From positions 113,254,127 through 113,318,126 of the forward strand of contig OX578146.1 of NCBI GenBank assembly GCA_951213105.1: 64,000 bases of DNA. Direction: 5' to 3'. Origin of the DNA: Amaurobius ferox. Its lineage: Eukaryota > Arthropoda > Arachnida > Araneae > Amaurobiidae. Of the stretch, positions 35,821 to 46,639 are shown one piece after another (positions within the stretch are counted from its first letter, which is position 1; every line of letters begins with the position of its first letter). Under the pieces are notes generated by a model. That model did not search any database and was not told the DNA's origin. It was given only the letters and a program-made list of their open reading frames with translations. Position numbers and translations under genes: made by a program.

Positions 35821-36412
35821 TGTTGAGCACGTGACATAGTATAAATCATGAAGAACTCCGTGTTAGATATGGATGGCATTTAATAAAATAAATTAGCACC
35901 ATGTAACATTATAAAAATTAGTTGCTATGGTGAAATTCTAAGGATTATAAATTAAATTAACTTGAAAATGAAAAATTTAGTCATGCCACCTGGAATAAAA
36001 CTATAGCCAGAATTGATTATCAAGAAAGAAATGGGTAATAACATTTTAAATATAATAAGGCCATCGATATTAGTAAAATATGGGGAGACATTTACTGAAC
36101 ATTATGTAGAGATAAAAATATTCAATTTTAATATAAAAACTATTTAACTTATATGTTTTAATATATAAGTTATTTAATTTATATATTTCAATATAAGTTA
36201 AATAACTTATATATTAAATATTAACTTATTATATAATATTAATCTCTTGCACTGAGATCTGCTGCTTTACCGCACGTCACGTATTTTCTTTTCAGCCAGA
36301 CAATATTCCCTGGCCAGCACATTTCGCCGTTATGTTTTATATGTTCAACTGATTTGAATTACGTTCCGCTTTTCCATAGCCGAAGTCCCGTAGCCGTTAA
36401 ACATTTGAAGAT
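35821..36412. other. No recognisable feature
   Basis: AT-rich lead-in to the 182-bp satellite; nothing supportable. Confidence 0.4.
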
Positions 36413-38050
36413 GTGGGGCAATGGGACAACGCTTTAACGCTATCTGATACTAAGCGGATTTACCTAGACATTGGTTGGTGGCATTAATATTGAATGAAGT
36501 AATTTCATTATAAAGGATATCGTTATAATGATATTATTGGTCTACCATAAGATTATGCAAAAATAAAAATATATATCCGATTTGGCAATTTTCCGTGGGG
36601 CAATGGGACAACGCTTTAACGCTATCTGATACTAAGCGGATTTACCTAGACATTGCTTGCTGGCATTAATATTGAACGAAGTAATTTCATTATAAAGTAT
36701 ATCGATATAATGATATTATTGGTCTACCATAAGATTATGAAAAAATAAAAATATATATCCGATTTGGCAATTTTTCGTGGGGCAATGGAACAACGCTTTA
36801 ACGCTATCTGATACTAAGCGGATTTACCTAGACATTGCTTGGTGGCATTAATATTGAACGAAGTAATTTCATTATAAAGGATATCGTTATAATGATATTA
36901 TTGGTCTACCATAAGATTATGCAAAAATAAAAATATATATCCGATTTGGCAATTTTCCGTGGGGCAATGGGACAACGCTTTAACGCTATCTGATATTAAG
37001 CGGATTTACCTAGACATTGCTTGCTGGCATTAATATCGAACGAAGTAATTTCATTATAAAGGATATCGTTATAATGATATTATTGGTCTACCATAAGATT
37101 ATGCAAAAATAAAAATATATATCCGATTTGGCAATTTTCCGTGGGGCAATAGGACAACGCTTTAACGCTATCTGATACTAAGCAGATTTACCTAGACGTT
37201 GCTTGCTGGCATTAATATTGAACGAAGTAATTTCATTATAAAGGATATCGTTATAATGATATTATTGGTCTACCATAAGATTATGCAAAAATAAAAATGT
37301 ATATCCGATTTGGCAATTTTCCGTGGGGCAATGGGACAACGCTTTAACGCTATCTGATACTAAGCGGATTTACCTAGACATTGCTTGCTGGCATTAATAT
37401 TGAATGAAGTAATTTCAATATAAAGGATATCGTTATAATGATTTTATTGGTCTACCATAAGATTATGCAAAAATAAAAATATATATCCGATTTGGCAATT
37501 TCCCGTGGGGCAATGGGACAACGCTTTAACGCTATCTGATACTAAGCGGATTTACCTAGACATTGCTTGCTGGCATTAATATTGAACGAAGTAATTTCAT
37601 TATAAAGAATATCGTTATAATGATATAATTGGTCTACCATAAGATTATGCAAAAATAAAAATGTATATCCGATTTGGCAATTTTCCGTGGGGCAATGGGA
37701 CAACGCTTTAACGCTATCTGATACTAAGCGGATTTACCTAGACATTGCTTGCTGGCATTAATATTGAATGAAGTAATTTCAATATAAAGGATATCGTTAT
37801 AATGATTTTATTGGTCTACCATAAGATTATGCAAAAATAAAAATATATATCCGATTTGGCAATTTTTCGTGGGGCAATGGGACAACGCTTTAACGCTATC
37901 TGATACTAAGCGGATTTACCTAGACATTGCTTGCTGGCATTAATATTGAACGAAGTAATTTCATTATAAAGGATATCGTTATAATGATATTATTGGTCTA
38001 CCATAAGATTATGCTAAAATAAAAATCTATACCCGATTTGGCAATTTCCC
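36413..38050 (+). repeat. 182-bp satellite array, nine units
   Basis: The unit start gtggggcaat occurs at 36413, 36595, 36777, 36959, 37141, 37323, 37505, 37687 and 37869, and a changed form at 38051. Every interval is exactly 182 bp. Units differ by a few substitutions. Units 5 and 7 share aaaatgtatatccg, and units 6 and 8 share tgaatgaagtaatttcaata plus gattttattgg, so part of the array repeats as a 364-bp pair. A plausible role as satellite DNA is inference. Confidence 0.95.
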
Positions 38051-38665
38051 GTGGGGGCATGTTTTACATGCATTTATTAATACGTGAATCCTTCATCAAA
38101 AATTTATATATAAGTTAAATCATAAAAATTATAGAAAAATGACTTTCGATGATAAATTTGTGATAAAGTGAAACGTTATTCTTTAATGAATTTTCATGTT
38201 TTTATATGAAGAAATTTATTATTCCAAATCATTTGTCAATGCCTTTTCAATTTTTAATCACGGATATACACGTCAAAAAATAAAACTTCCTAAGTTCTTT
38301 TATTTCCTAGAGAAAGTTTTTTTTTCTATGTAAAGTACATTAAGAGTGACAGAGCAAAATGCGTATTTCTCCTATTGAAATGTATATAACTATTCTTAGC
38401 TTTAGGACATGAGTATAGATTACGTATGACCCCCCCCCCCCCCTCCCAGGGATGCAAAATAGGTAACAATACTTTAATAATTGATCTCTTTCACGTATGT
38501 CTATTATAAAAGTACTTTCAATATAACTGCGATTGCCTAATGTAAGTGATAATAGGCTGGTCATTTATGTTAGTTAAAATTTTATATTTAGAATACATTA
38601 ATAAAAATTGTGCTCTCAATTTTTTTTATTTTATTCAATATCTATATTTTAGCACATAAAAAGTT
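38051..38665. other. Anonymous sequence with a 14-nt C run
   Basis: A C run lies at 38430-38443. No gene or repeat family recognised. Confidence 0.4.
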
Positions 38666-38798
38666 ACACCCCCTTCCCTTTCCCCCACTGGGTTCCGGTC
38701 TAAATTGGGTGGCACTTCCCGACCGTCCAAACAGTTACCTTACACCTTTCTGGTAGGTCGGACGGTCTGGGTTTCAATCAACAACACCCCCTTCCCTT
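38666..38798 (+). mobile_element. 5S-SINE, 5'-truncated copy with perfect 15-bp target-site duplication
   Basis: The direct repeat acacccccttccctt (38666-38680 and 38784-38798) flanks a 103-bp insert. The insert is the 3' part of the 5S-derived SINE found whole at 50841-51221 (actgggttccggtctaaatt ... ctggtaggtcggacggtctg) and ends in a short caatcaaca tail. A perfect duplication around a truncated copy indicates LINE-type retroposition, probably fairly recent. Confidence 0.88.
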
Positions 38799-39090
38799 CA
38801 GACCCATAAACATCTTTTAAAGTAAGTGTGTATTTTTTATTAGTAACATAACCATGATAAGTATTTTATGACTCTACAAAATTAAAAACCTTAGATCACA
38901 GCCCTTTGTATATTGATCATCTGCCTAGGATGCAACCCAGAAATGAGAGTGGTGAAATCAAGTTTTACTATATTTTTTTATAAAATAAAAAGTGTCATTC
39001 AAATAGCAAAATTGAATTGCATTAAAATCTGTGTGTTTAAAAGCATTCAGAAGTTGTATTTGACTACACTATTGTCACATAAAAAAAAGA
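38799..39090. other. No recognisable feature
   Basis: Nothing supportable between the SINE and the jockey remnant. Confidence 0.4.
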
Positions 39091-39119
39091 AAAATGTTTG
39101 TGACTTATTCCGCCCGTAC

Positions 39120-39905
39120 TAGCCGTAGGCTAGATCAGGTCCAAGAGCCCAAAAGTTACAATGAAATTAAAAACCAACAAAGAGTTTTTATAGATATCTT
39201 CCTTAGCAAGCACCAGACAGCTCAAAAGATGGTCAGGGGAGGCGTCTGCGGAATTGTAATTAGAACAAGAAGAATAAGATTTTGCCCCTGATTAAAGTAA
39301 CACTTTAAGTGTCCACTGGCGAATTTGCAAATAGTGGTCTGCGTCCTTCCGTCGCCCTTAACGGTAAGGGCACCACCAGGGGATTTCCTGTCATACCAGG
39401 TGTGTACTGGAGGGGTCATCCATAGTTTCTCGTTTAAAATTTTCCTTTTTGAGTAGATTTCAAGGTAAGACAAAGTGTCACATGAAGAAGAAGGAAGAGA
39501 GACTCCCTCCTTGGCCAGAGCATCAGCAGTCTCATAAATGAGTCCAGTATGAGACGGTACCCATTGTAAGTGAACTTCATGCCGTTGAGAAAGATCTTTG
39601 AGGATCTCAAGTATCGAAAGTGAAGTTCTATCCCCAATAATTGTCCAGTTACTCAGATGATGGATGGCACTGCGGTTATCAGTCAGGATCCAATTATCGC
39701 AATAAGAGGTATCAGATTTAATATATTTTAGTCAATCCTCGATGGCAATAAGCTCAGATCTAAAGACTGTGCAGAAATTTGGATTCCTAATCCTGAGATG
39801 ATTTGTGAAAGTAGGGGTTTTGAAAAAAACTCCACTGCCGCAGGCATTAAATTCATCTTTGCTCACCATCTGTATAAACTAAAGAAGGTAAAGCGGTCTT
39901 AGGAC
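39120..39905 (-). pseudogene. Jockey-type RNase H and zinc-knuckle remnant
   Basis: On the minus strand the order is YTDG (about 39865), FRSELIAIED (about 39750), NWILTDNRSAI (about 39680), HLQWVPSHTGLIYE with TADALAKEG (about 39555-39500), then GGALTVKGDGRTQT and a SGHLK segment (about 39310). After one frameshift a knuckle-like region (SYSSC...SPDHLLSC) follows and the frame stops at LDLI near 39120. The four RNase H acidic residues are present, but there are an in-frame stop and two frameshifts. No RT is found upstream, so the copy is 5'-truncated near 39905. Confidence 0.8.
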
Positions 39906-39999
39906 GGGCGCAACACAAAATACAAATTAAAAATCACGATTTTGACATTTGCAAAAAAAGATGGATGCCATATTTTTTTTGAAGTGGGGCACTTGGCCT

Positions 40000-40390
40000 T
40001 TTCATATAATGCGGGTGCAATTATTATTTTAAATTTTTTTAAGCTACCGAACATATTTTGCTGAAATTTTTGATATATATTGTATGGGATAATTTGAATA
40101 TTTTCTAAAACTTTCGAAGCAATTTTACATTCGTTGAAAAAATGTTTGAAACACCAAGTCCCATAGGTTTCAATATATTTAAATTTTTCAACCCGGGTTC
40201 AATCCAAAGCTAATTGGGTGATATTATTCATATACATTCTCGTATGTCCCACTAACCGTCTCAAAAACATACTAAATTTTATTTTGATAAAGTCATTTTT
40301 ATATCAGTTATCGTGCGAACGGATAGATAGAGAGACAAAATGAATGAACAAAGTCATAAACACTTTTCAACCATGCGTGAATATTTTGCG
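40000..40390 (-). repeat. Beta repeat, inverted copy
   Basis: It reads, on the minus strand, as the beta repeat at 26079 and 47820: ttgaacccgggttg, tagtatgtttttgag, ttattcat..cacttttcaac. It ends directly beside the LTR element. Confidence 0.65.
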
Positions 40391-40401
40391 TGGATAATGT
40401 A

Positions 40402-40856
40402 TGACGAAACTCCTCCAGCGATTTGTGTAAAGACGCTGATCAAGCGATTAGCATAAAACTTTCTTACTCTCTAAGGAGACTCTAGATTTGCATATGCCGC
40501 ATGCATTGCACTTCTACCCTGGTTCTTATAAGCGAGCCTCAGAACTTTATCACCACCATTCGGACATTCGTATTTCGGATGCTGCACGCGTTATAATATA
40601 GCTATATTGTAATAATGTTCTTGTATATAATCTACGTAATGTTCCTGTATATAATCTATGTAATGTTCTTGTATATAATCTACGTAATGTTCCTGTATAT
40701 AATCTATGTAATGTTCTTGTATATAATGTACGTAATGTCCCTGTATATAATCTATGTAATATTCTTGTAAATAAATCTATGTTTTATGTTTGTCGCTGTA
40801 ATGGATACTCTTCAACATCGCAACTTCGCCTGATGTATGACCCTAAGCCATAGAGT
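40402..40856 (+). repeat. Left LTR of a gypsy-like element, enlarged by a 21-bp minisatellite
   Basis: This aligns with 41594-41875: gatttgtgtaaagacgctga, actctagatttgcatatg, attcggacattcgtatttcg and taatggatactcttcaacat occur in both in the same order. It differs by about 160 bp of 21-bp repeats (ttcttgtatataatctacgta) inserted at 40614-40775. Confidence 0.75.
40614..40775 (+). repeat. 21-bp minisatellite inside the left LTR
   Basis: About seven units alternate between two forms (ttcttg..ctacgtaatg and ttcctg..ctatgtaatg), so the effective higher unit is 42 bp. It is absent from the right LTR. Confidence 0.85.
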
Positions 40857-41050
40857 GGTGACCCTGAGATCTGATGGCTCCAACTTTACTAAAACGTAAT
40901 GTCTCCAATCCAACTTACCGGAGACGTGGTGGATCCAACTTTCCTGAGGCTCCAATTCATCGGAAACTAGATGCTTCAGTTTATGTGAGAATCTACTTCA
41001 ATTTAAGTGACGTCTGAAAAAGTACGTTTTCCGTAGTTCCTAACGAAACT

Positions 41051-41576
41051 ATGACTACAACTGAGTCTATTGAATCTTGTTTGACAGCAGCCAGCGATGC
41101 AAAAAGCGCTTCAGCTCCGAAAGAAGAATTTTAGTTCTGTAGGACTCACAAGAGTTGCTTTCAAAGCACCTCAGTTCTGGAAAACCCAGATTTACGGTTT
41201 TTGCACCTGAACTTTCAATTCCTGTTTTTACGGAATCGTAAATGAAAAAACAAAATTCCATTTCATAATTGCAGCTCTAGATTGTGATATCTTGACTCAT
41301 GCCACAGTTATAATTCGCACACCTCCTGAAAATGAACCTTGTTCTTTGTTGAAAAATAGGATCATTACGCACTTTGCAGATATTGAAGTCGCAAAAGTTC
41401 GCAACCTTTTGCAGGAATTGCAGTTAGGAGATAGGAAACCAAGTTATTTACTTCGCGAAATGCAAGATCGCTTCTGGACAAAAATACACCAAGATGTACT
41501 TCGAACGCTGTTTTTTCAACGACTACCAGTTCGACTACCAACTAAAACCCTTAGAGGATTCAAAAGAGACATCTGA
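41051..41576 (+). pseudogene. Ty3/gypsy-type gag fragment
   Basis: An ATG at 41051 opens a short frame that shifts near 41134. The following frame shows RVAFKAPQFWK, then after an in-frame stop near 41210 KTKFHFIIAALD (about 41255-41280), VRNLLQELQLGDRKPSYLLR (about 41395-41455) and DVLRTLFFQRLP (about 41495-41525). This order is the N-terminal half of gag in arthropod Ty3/gypsy elements. The frame stops at 41577; the nucleocapsid and all of pol are missing, so the element could only have moved with help. Confidence 0.85.
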
Positions 41577-41593
41577 AATCTGATACAGATATC

Positions 41594-41875
41594 TGACTAA
41601 TCATCTTCCAATGATTTGTATAAAGACGCTGATCAAGTGATTAGCATAAACCTTTCTTGCTCTCCAGAGCGACTCTAGATTTGCATATGTCGCATGAGCA
41701 GCACTTCTACCCTGGCTGTTATAAACGAGAACCCGAACATTATCACCATCATTCGGACATTCGTATTTCGGATGCTACCTGCAAGCGAATTATGATGTAG
41801 CTCTATTGCTTGACGCTGTAATGGATACTCTTCAACATCGCACATTCGCCTTATGTATAGTCCTATGCTATAAAT
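41594..41875 (+). repeat. Right LTR of the gypsy-like element
   Basis: This 280-bp partner of the left LTR is preceded by an aaaagagac-type purine stretch. With the left LTR and gag it defines an element of about 1.5 kb. Exact termini are uncertain because the LTRs have diverged. Confidence 0.7.
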
Positions 41876-41884
41876 GGTATGTTA

Positions 41885-42320
41885 CATAAAACTACAATAA
41901 AGTTCAAGAAGTTTATTTGTTGTTATCAATCTCATTTGCTTCGTTTACAACATGCAGCCTATGGTAAATGTATGGCGAATATCATAAAACTCCAGTAAAG
42001 TCACATAAAACTCTAATAAATTTCAGAAAGTTATTTGTTTTTTTTAATTTCATCTGTTTTGTTGAAAACATATAATATGGATCTATGGTAACTTTTCTAG
42101 CGTATATCATCAGACTCTAATAAAGTAACGTAAAACTCCAATAAAATTTATTCGTTGTTTTCAATCTCATTTGCTTCGTTTACGACATATAATATGGGCC
42201 TATGGTCACTGCACGGGGAATACCATATAATTCAAATACTGTAGCATAAAATTTCAATAAAGTTCAGTTTTTTTTTCATTATTTTCAATATCATCAGTTT
42301 CGTTTATCACATACACTCTT
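41885..42320 (+). repeat. Degenerate 115-125-bp tandem repeat, four units
   Basis: The motif caatctcatttgcttcgttt or a variant recurs near 41926, 42045, 42158 and 42285, each preceded by acataaaactccaataaagt-type sequence. It starts where the LTR element ends. Confidence 0.65.
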
Positions 42321-42925
42321 TTGGGAGAAAAAAAAAGAAAAAAAAACGAAGCACCCCTAAAAAAAAACAACCTGATCATCTGGAAATTTCGCATGCAAAT
42401 TCCTTTACACCAAGTATGTAAATGATAAAATTTGCAAGACCAATGCGTGTTAACTTCGGTCATCACTTGCGTTTCTACTGCGAAACTAGCATCCTATAAA
42501 ACAGGTTAAAAATGTGGAAGGTTTATCTTTGCTCTTTATCGGTATTGTAGTTCTGTGGAGACAGAACCAATAAGGCCGTTACAATGTTGCCGAAGACTTT
42601 ATAAGCAATCAAACGAGTTTGATATGATAAATTATTGATATGCTAGTAAACTATATGCTAAATTATTTTAAAAGGAGTCGACATTTTATTGTGTTCTTTA
42701 TACATATTTTATGGCACAATTGCGGGGGAGTATTTCCAATTTTCATTTTATAATAAGATTTATCCATTTTTTTAAACGTTTGGCAACCAAAAATTGCCAA
42801 ATTTATCCGTAAAATGGTTACATTTTGCAATATTGCTTGTAAATACTATCAATAAAGGTTTGAAATCAAGCCAATTTTGCTACGATTCTAGCCCCAATGT
42901 TGATTAAAGTCTTGGCAATATTGCT
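42321..42925. other. No recognisable feature
   Basis: AT-rich sequence with A-rich runs near 42330-42370. A 70-codon minus-strand frame over them is low-complexity. Confidence 0.4.
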
Positions 42926-42929
42926 CAGT

Positions 42930-43345
42930 GAAGGATGTTTTTGTCGAGCGTTCTGTCTTCGAAAATTTTAGCAGTGTCCTTTCAAATTATTTAAAGAAGC
43001 ATGCTAAAATGTTAAACTTATATACACCAAAAGTGGTCGCCAATCGGCTTCCTCTTGGCCGAGAGGATTAGGGCGTCAAGTTGCGGGGCCTTTAGGCTCC
43101 GGTTCGATTCCCTCTTGGGGAAAAAGGATAAAATTATAGTGTTTGAGAATAGAGGATATTTTTGTCGAGAGTTCTGGCCGCGTCAATTTTAGACGTGTCT
43201 TTTCAACTTATTTAAAGAGACATGGTAAAATGTTAAACTTAAATACACCAAAATTCAATCACCAGTTGTCGCCCTCTTGGCCGAGAGGCTTGGGGCGTCA
43301 AGTTGCGGAGCTTTAGGTTCGGGTTCGGTTCCTTCTTGGTTAAAA
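42930..43345 (+). repeat. Tandem pair of tRNA-Leu/Ser-like units, period 222 bp
   Basis: The sequence cctcttggccgagagg occurs at 43051 and 43273. Each is followed by ggcgtcaagttgcgg and a B-box-like ggttcgattccctcttgg or ggttcggttccttcttgg. The lead-in (ggatgtttttgtcgag at 42933, ggatatttttgtcgag at 43154) is duplicated with it. The first unit folds its ends (cctcttgg..) as an acceptor-like pair. I read them as tRNA-derived SINE heads rather than working tRNA genes. Confidence 0.65.
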
Positions 43346-43625
43346 TTGTTGTGCTGAAGATCAGCGGGTTTTAGCGCGTTTCCGGGAGGTTAATGGGGAA
43401 TCTGGGGTTCTTGATTAGTTAGGTCGTCTTAGGTCATTTCCTCTCCACTTTTCCTTTCTAATATTTCTTACTAAATTATCTGCACGAGATGGAGGACGAG
43501 CGGTGTGTGTGCTCTACCGTTACCGGTGGAGTTGGCTTCGGTGTCGAGCACGCCACCTTTCCTGATCCTTCTTAAGTTCGTGCAGGGCTTATTTTACACC
43601 ACGTGACTCCTATTAAAGAAGCCTC
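43346..43625 (+). repeat. Body of the second tRNA-derived unit (SINE-like)
   Basis: A relatively GC-rich segment (gttttagcgcgtttccggga ... gagcacgccacctttcctga) follows the second tRNA-like head. With it, the segment gives a SINE-sized unit of about 350 bp. No tail or target-site duplication was identified. Confidence 0.4.
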
Positions 43626-43686
43626 GAAATTTTGAGCATTTTAAATAACAGCACATCTCTTTTTTACCAACCCTTTTAGTGGAAGA

Positions 43687-43762
43687 ACAGGAAATGACGT
43701 ATCGGAAGTGACGTCATGCTACGACACTTCCGGTACGTCATTTCCTGTGGCGTCACTTCCGG
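43687..43762. promoter_or_regulatory. Near-perfect 24-bp palindrome with CRE- and ETS-type motifs
   Basis: Arms 43687-43710 and 43725-43748 are complementary at 23 of 24 positions (acaggaaatgacgta / tacgtcatttcctgt). The 14-nt loop region contains TGACGTCA together with the left arm end. CCGGAAGT/ACTTCCGG and ACGTCA recur, and a further cgtcacttccgg follows at 43751-43762. These words are consensus sites for ETS and CREB/ATF proteins. Function is inferred from motif density only. Confidence 0.45.
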
Positions 43763-43819
43763 TCAAATAATATTAATAATGAAATACTTTTTATTAATTT
43801 TAGGTAGCAAAATTCAGGT

Positions 43820-45190
43820 TGTTGAGAAAAACACAAATACCTAAACGTCTCAATACAGGTAGTTGGACTCGAACCCACAGCCTCTGAAATTGTAGGAAGA
43901 CAACAAGACCACTAAGCCAGCCAGCTTATGTACCGAAAAATCTACTTAATTTATTTAAACGTAACGTTGAGATAGATCAGAAAAAGCACAGACACCAAAA
44001 CGACTCGTTGGACTCGAACCCACAGCCTCTGATATTTGAAGCAGGCAACATGACTAATGAGCCAGCCAGCTCGTACACAGAAAATTTTAATTAATCTATT
44101 TAAGCTTAACGGAGAGACTGATTGTAAAATCACAGATATCAAAACGACTCAACTCGCTATATTCAATACGAGTGAATGGACTTGAACCCACAGTCTCTGG
44201 AATTTGAAGCAGACAGCATGATCACTGAGCCAGCCAGCTCATATGCGGAAAGCCCTAATTAGTCTATTTAAACTTAACAAAGAGCCTGATCGTAAAAAAA
44301 ACATATATCAAAACGGCACCACTTGCTAGATTGAATGCAAGCGGGTGGATTCAAACGCACAACCTCTAGATAATGGAACAGACAACATGACCACTGAACC
44401 AGCCAGTCCACACCTCGTTGATCCTCATTAACCTATTTGAAATTCACGGAGAGACTGATTATAAAATGCACAGTTACCAAAACGATGTAACTCGCTACAT
44501 TCAATGGTAGTAGACGGACTCGAACCTACAGCCTCTGGAATTGGTAACAGATAGCTTGACCACTGAGCCATCTAGCGCATAAAACAAGTATATTAATTAT
44601 TCTACTTAAACTTAACTGAGAGACTGATAAAAAAAAAATTACACAGATACCAAAACGACTCATTGGACTCGAAACTAGAGCCTCTGGAATTCGTGGAAGG
44701 TAACACGACCAATGAGACAGCTAGTTCACAAGCCGAAGAACCTAATTAATCTAATTAAACTTAACTGAGAGACATAAAAAATACACATGTACTAAAACAA
44801 CTTAATGCAGTCGAATGCAGAACCTCTGGAATCGATGGAAGGTAACATGACCAGTGAGCCAGCAGCTCACACACCGAAGATCTTAAGTAGTAGATTTAAA
44901 CTTAAATGAGACTGATAAAAAAATTACACTGATACAACAAACCCAGCGCATCTAGAATTAGTGGAAGGTAACATGACTACTGAGCCAGCCAGTTCATAAA
45001 CTATCGAGCCTAATTAATCTATTTAAACTTAACTGAGAGACTATAAAAAAAAAAAAAAAAAAAAAGTACACAGATACCCAAACGTCTCCAACGCAGAGCC
45101 TCTGGAATTGGTGGAAGGTAATAAATACGACCACTGAGCCAGCCAGCTCACAAGCCTACGATCCTAATTAATCAATTTAAATTTAACTAA
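43820..45190 (-). repeat. Tandem array of nine tRNA-like units
   Basis: On the minus strand each unit has an A-box in TGGCTGGCTCAGTGG-type sequence, about 35 nt later agaggctgtg, then a B-box GGTTCGAGTCC, then gttttggtatctgtg and a T-rich stretch. B-box sides start at 43865, 44010, 44178, 44347, 44516, 44665 and 44807, with remnants near 44939 and 45087, so spacing is about 120-170 bp. A-box sides are recognisable in all nine. The B-box is intact in units at 43865, 44010 and 44516, one or more changes in others, and gone in the last two or three. T-stem pairing is imperfect. Confidence 0.85.
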
Positions 45191-45330
45191 GAGATTGTTT
45201 AGAAAATCCACGAAGTTCTGTTGTCGAAAAAACAATTCATGGTAGGCTAGGCCAGAACATGCTATTAACAAATCAGCGTGTTCGCTGATCAACACTATAA
45301 CCACTAGGCCATTCGAGCTACGAGAAATAC
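45191..45330 (-). repeat. tRNA-like sequence of a different type at the array's right end
   Basis: The minus strand from about 45320 reads gctcgaatGGCCTAGTGGTTA, a strong A-box, followed by an anticodon-arm-like palindrome (atcagcg / cgctgat). The B-box region is degraded (catgttctggcc). It does not belong to the array family. Confidence 0.45.
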
Positions 45331-46639
45331 TGATTATAAGAAATTAAAAAAAAAATCCAAGAAGTTTTTGAATGCTATATTTCAGTTTCGAATTATATAG
45401 AATAAGAGAATTATAAGAGAATAAAATCATGTGTAATATATGCATATTTCAAATTGTTTTTACACTTTATAATAGAAAATTGAAAATATTAAATTCGATG
45501 TCTTCCTTATATATATATAGAAAACATTTAAGGATTTCTCTGATGCTTCGTTCTCCTTTTAATGATGCTCATTATACACACGGGAATATGGAAAAATATC
45601 AGTTTTCACAAGATTTGCATTAAAATTAAAATACGCAATATATTTTATTTACGGATATAAATACGAAGTTGAAGCTAGAGTTTCTGAACGTTTTAGAAAA
45701 ACTGCGTGCGCACATTTGTCTAAATATTTAATTTTTCTTATTTGTATCCAATTTAGTAGATAAAGGTAATTTTACCAGAGGAATGCGAATACGAAATTCG
45801 ATTTAGTTTCGAGTGACTACATTTTGAACAAAATGGAATTAAAGCTAAGTTATTATTATTAATTTTATTTCATTTATCTTCAAACCAATATTAACGCACA
45901 CACACACACAATAATTAAATAATCTTTCTTGAATATATTTTATTGGGTTTACAAGCGAGCTCAGCGGTCACTTATCGCAACCTCTTTTTAGTAAGTACTG
46001 CGCTCGTACAACGGGCGCAAAAGGCCCGTCCCCTCTTACAGCCCCTTTCTTTTGCCCGCATCGTCTCTTGTAAGAACATCGAAAAGGAACAAAACTGATT
46101 GGCCCAAGTTAAGCGTGAGTATATCGAGTGAGTCTATTGTAGAGTAGAAAATACAACGTGAGAATTGAAGGTCTTAGACATTTGACTGTCTCACATTCAA
46201 AATAAAAATCGAGATTCTAATTTTATTTTTGTAGGAGGAGATAGCTTTTCCCTGAACCCTCGTTTTACCCTCCTTGTGGAGGTTTTTTTTACCATTAATG
46301 TAATGTTCCGACAGCCACTAGCTGGCTCGCCAATGCAACGTCCCTATAAACTTTAACCTCCTTCGGGACGAAGCCTAAGGAAAATAATATAACGGAATAA
46401 TATAAAGGAACTATATAAAGGAACTTAAAATTCACAATCATGTGCAAATTCTTATCGTATACTAAATGACATTGTTAATCAAAATATTCTTTTAAAATAT
46501 TTAATTTAATGCTCCTAAAAAGAAATTTGGGAATATCTGTTCTCGCAGGAATAGAAATTTAGGAATACCTGTTTACGGGCAGATCTGAAAAATAAAACAT
46601 CCTGGTCCCGTTTAGAAAAAAAATTTGCAAAAAATATTA
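45331..46639. other. Anonymous stretch with a GC-rich island near 46 kb
   Basis: At 45955-46110 the composition shifts to GC-rich sequence (cgctcgtacaacgggcgcaa, gcccgtcccctcttacagcc). A second patch lies at 46240-46380. These could be part of an unrecognised LTR or other element. No frame or RNA gene was supported. Confidence 0.35.

Noticed and set aside
36413..38050. CRISPR-like array
   Set aside because: Units are 182-bp direct repeats without variable spacers, in a eukaryotic context.
41067..41261. Minus-strand 64-codon frame
   Set aside because: It is the antisense of the gag fragment on the plus strand.
43820..45190. Functional tRNA gene cluster
   Set aside because: T-stem pairing is imperfect, several units lack a B-box and no consistent anticodon is visible.
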